From: CAZEGV01 sp964511645
GTDB lineage: Bacteria; Bacteroidota; Bacteroidia; Cytophagales; JAAEPT01
Assembly (NCBI GenBank): GCA_964511645.1
Contig: CAZEGV010000089.1
Location: 1-7,635, forward strand
Length of the DNA: 7,635 nt
Reading direction: 5' to 3'
The position numbers and the translations under genes were made by a program. Shown in pieces: positions 5,918 through 7,635 of this stretch. The notes beneath the pieces were generated by a model. The model had not been told where the DNA came from. It did no database searches and worked only from the letters and a program-made list of their open reading frames with translations. Positions within the stretch are counted from its first letter, which is position 1, and every line of letters starts with the position of its first letter.

Positions 5918-7597
5918 ATGAAAAAAATAAAATTATTGTTGTTCGGCTTCCTTTGTTTATTGGTCGTTGTTTCATGCACGGAAAATTTTGATGAAATTAA
6001 TACTGAACAAACTGGGTTTACGGCTAATGAAGTTAGTGCCAAGTTCTTTTTGACCAGTGCGCAGGTTGGGTTGTATGCCCCTAATCGTTATTCATATTGG
6101 AGAGCACATTTGATTCATTCAGATCGATATGCTGGTCACTTTACTTTTGGACATAATGCATCTTGGTGGAGTGATGAGTTAGGGTATAGTTACAATGGGG
6201 GATATACTGATGCGGCCTATGACTGGTTGGCCGGGAGATTGGGAAATGTAGAATCGTTTAAAAGACTTACTATAGAGGGCGGTGAGTTCGAAAACCAATA
6301 CATGTACGCTATGTCTCTAGTTATGAGAGGGATATATTTTCAAATGTATACGGATGTTTTTGGAATGGTGCCCTATAGCGAAGCAGGTGTGGAAGGTATT
6401 TTAACACCTAAATACGATGCCCAGAAAGATGTTTATAAAGGAATCATAGCTGAGCTGGACGAAGCAATGTCGATTATAGGTTCTGTAGAAAGTACAGGTG
6501 TTGGTGTAGATGATGTGGCGGAAAATGATATCTATTGTAGAGGTGACCTTCAACAATGGAAAAGACTGGCAAATACATTAAAGTTAAGAATTGGAATGCG
6601 GGCCTTAGACGCCCCGGGGGATGATTTTGCAGCAGTAGCTATTAGTGAAGCTTTAGCTTCACCGCTTTTGGATGAAACTTCTGGAAGTGTGGTCATGAAA
6701 AAAGATTTTGTGATAAGTGAATGGACTTCTTCTTCATATGGTGATGTATGGCATGATTTCGGAGGTGGGTCAGATTGGACAATAAGTAGTACTTTAATCA
6801 ATCTATTGCAAGAAAACAATGATCCAAGGCTGGCAGTATATGCCAATCCCTCCAAAGGAGGAACTTTTATTTTTATGGATAATGCAGAAACCCCAGATCC
6901 TCACTACCAAGAGCGATTGGATTTTATTGTAGCGACACTAGATAATGCAGGTGCTACATATACCATGACGGTCAATGCAGGTGAAACCACCATTGAAATG
7001 CCTGCAGGGCAATTTGTTGGCCAACCAGTTAGGATAAACGGTGATACTAATCCATTTGTACGTTACGATTTGTTTAGTACACCTTCAGAAATGATTACTC
7101 AAAAAAGGGGGCAGCAAGTAGATGCCTATCCAGAAATTATTTTATCAAGCGCAGAGGCCTATTTTTTACAGGCTGAAGCTACTGTCAGGGGAATGGCTGG
7201 GGGAGATGCTCAGGCACTTTTAGCCTCTGGAATTACTGAAGCATTTAAGTTATGGGGAGTTAGTGGAGAAGCAGAAGCTTATATAGCTGGTTCTGCGATT
7301 GCTGATATTTCTACTGGTACTATGGAAGAAAAATTGGAGAAAATTGCGTTGCAACGGTGGTTGGCCGCTTATACCGATGGTTTTGAGGCTTGGGCCATAG
7401 TTCGTAAGACAGACTATCCTGCTGAACTGGCCGCTGGAGTATCTAATCAAACAATTTTTGCTCTAGGCACTTTGAACGGAGATTATCCACAGCGTTTAAG
7501 ATATGGTTCAGGAGCTCAGGAAAATGATAATTATTTTGATGCAATTGATGCACAAGGTCCTGATATGCAGGGTACAAAATTATGGTTTGCACAATAA
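5918..7597 (+). CDS. SusD/RagB-like nutrient-binding outer-membrane lipoprotein (SusD-like_2 type)
   Basis: Surface lipoprotein of 559 residues that forms the substrate-binding lid over the SusC-like channel. It starts MKKIKLLLFGFLCLLVVVSC, a lipoprotein signal with the acylated cysteine at residue 20; the acidic residues following (TENFDE) suit surface export in this phylum. Typical SusD-like_2 features appear in order: MRGIYFQMYTDVFGMVPYSE (136-155), the PKYDAQKDVYKGIIAELDEA block (164-183), GDLQQWKRLANTLKLRIGMR (209-228), DPRL (302-305), and the EIILSSAEAYFLQAEA helix (406-421). An in-frame ATG at 5894 would add MLTFKKKI and overlap the transporter gene by 14 bases. The ATG at 5918 is preferred because it gives a normal lipoprotein signal and sits 10 bases after the upstream stop. 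The tight spacing indicates one mRNA and possible translational coupling. The gene is complete and shows no sign of decay. The ligand cannot be told from sequence alone. Confidence 0.94.
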   Translation: MKKIKLLLFGFLCLLVVVSCTENFDEINTEQTGFTANEVSAKFFLTSAQVGLYAPNRYSYWRAHLIHSDRYAGHFTFGHNASWWSDELGYSYNGGYTDAAYDWLAGRLGNVESFKRLTIEGGEFENQYMYAMSLVMRGIYFQMYTDVFGMVPYSEAGVEGILTPKYDAQKDVYKGIIAELDEAMSIIGSVESTGVGVDDVAENDIYCRGDLQQWKRLANTLKLRIGMRALDAPGDDFAAVAISEALASPLLDETSGSVVMKKDFVISEWTSSSYGDVWHDFGGGSDWTISSTLINLLQENNDPRLAVYANPSKGGTFIFMDNAETPDPHYQERLDFIVATLDNAGATYTMTVNAGETTIEMPAGQFVGQPVRINGDTNPFVRYDLFSTPSEMITQKRGQQVDAYPEIILSSAEAYFLQAEATVRGMAGGDAQALLASGITEAFKLWGVSGEAEAYIAGSAIADISTGTMEEKLEKIALQRWLAAYTDGFEAWAIVRKTDYPAELAAGVSNQTIFALGTLNGDYPQRLRYGSGAQENDNYFDAIDAQGPDMQGTKLWFAQ

Positions 7598-7626
7598 TAC
7601 ACTAGTGTATTGAGTTAGTTTTTTTT
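7596..7626 (+). terminator. Candidate terminator: palindrome plus T-run after the SusD-like gene
   Basis: AATACACTAGTGTATT (7596-7611) is a perfect 16-bp palindrome starting inside the stop codon. As RNA it can form a six-pair stem with a CTAG loop. After seven bases comes a run of eight Ts (7619-7626). A hairpin plus T-run directly after a stop suggests an intrinsic terminator for the plus-strand operon, but the AT-rich stem and the gap before the T-run make it weak, and partial read-through into whatever lies beyond 7635 is possible. The palindrome could also be a protein-binding site. Confidence 0.4.
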
Positions 7627-7635
7627 AGTTTTACA

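Noticed and set aside
6550..6855. 101-residue minus-strand open frame inside the SusD-like gene
   Set aside because: Antisense to conserved SusD-like motifs, with no domain or start context; treated as a shadow.

Overview
The window looks like part of a chromosome from a marine-type member of the Bacteroidota, most likely Flavobacteriaceae. The evidence is the AT-rich sequence, the near absence of Shine-Dalgarno sites ahead of the main genes, and a SusC/SusD-type outer-membrane pair with its own ECF sigma factor and FecR-type anti-sigma factor. That gene set is characteristic of this phylum. The genus is an inference from protein style, since no search could be run.

Layout from left to right: a tRNA-Leu(GAG) gene on the minus strand (7-90); about 345 bases without a convincing protein gene but with several hairpins (91-435); an ECF sigma factor on the minus strand with a TTG start (436-1068); an 86-base divergent regulatory gap (1069-1154); a FecR-like anti-sigma factor on the plus strand (1155-2342); a 94-base gap with a direct repeat and an inverted repeat (2343-2436); a large STN-containing SusC-like TonB-dependent transporter (2437-5907); a SusD-like surface lipoprotein starting 10 bases after the transporter stop (5918-7597); and a palindrome followed by a T-run that may end the operon (7596-7626).

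How the genes probably work together, by analogy with FecA/FecR/FecI: substrate is captured by the SusD-like lipoprotein and imported by the SusC-like channel using TonB energy. Occupancy is sensed through the periplasmic STN domain of the transporter, which contacts the periplasmic part of the FecR-like protein. That releases or activates the ECF sigma factor, which then drives the transporter operon. No glycoside hydrolase, peptidase or other enzyme lies in the window, so the substrate cannot be named.

This is a recognisable nutrient-uptake and signalling locus rather than a new system. Its less ordinary points are the divergent placement of the sigma factor relative to its anti-sigma partner, the TTG start directly after an in-frame stop, a five-codon mini-ORF overlapping the anti-sigma start as TAATG, paired short repeats in both regulatory gaps, and a hairpin close to the 5' end of the tRNA gene.
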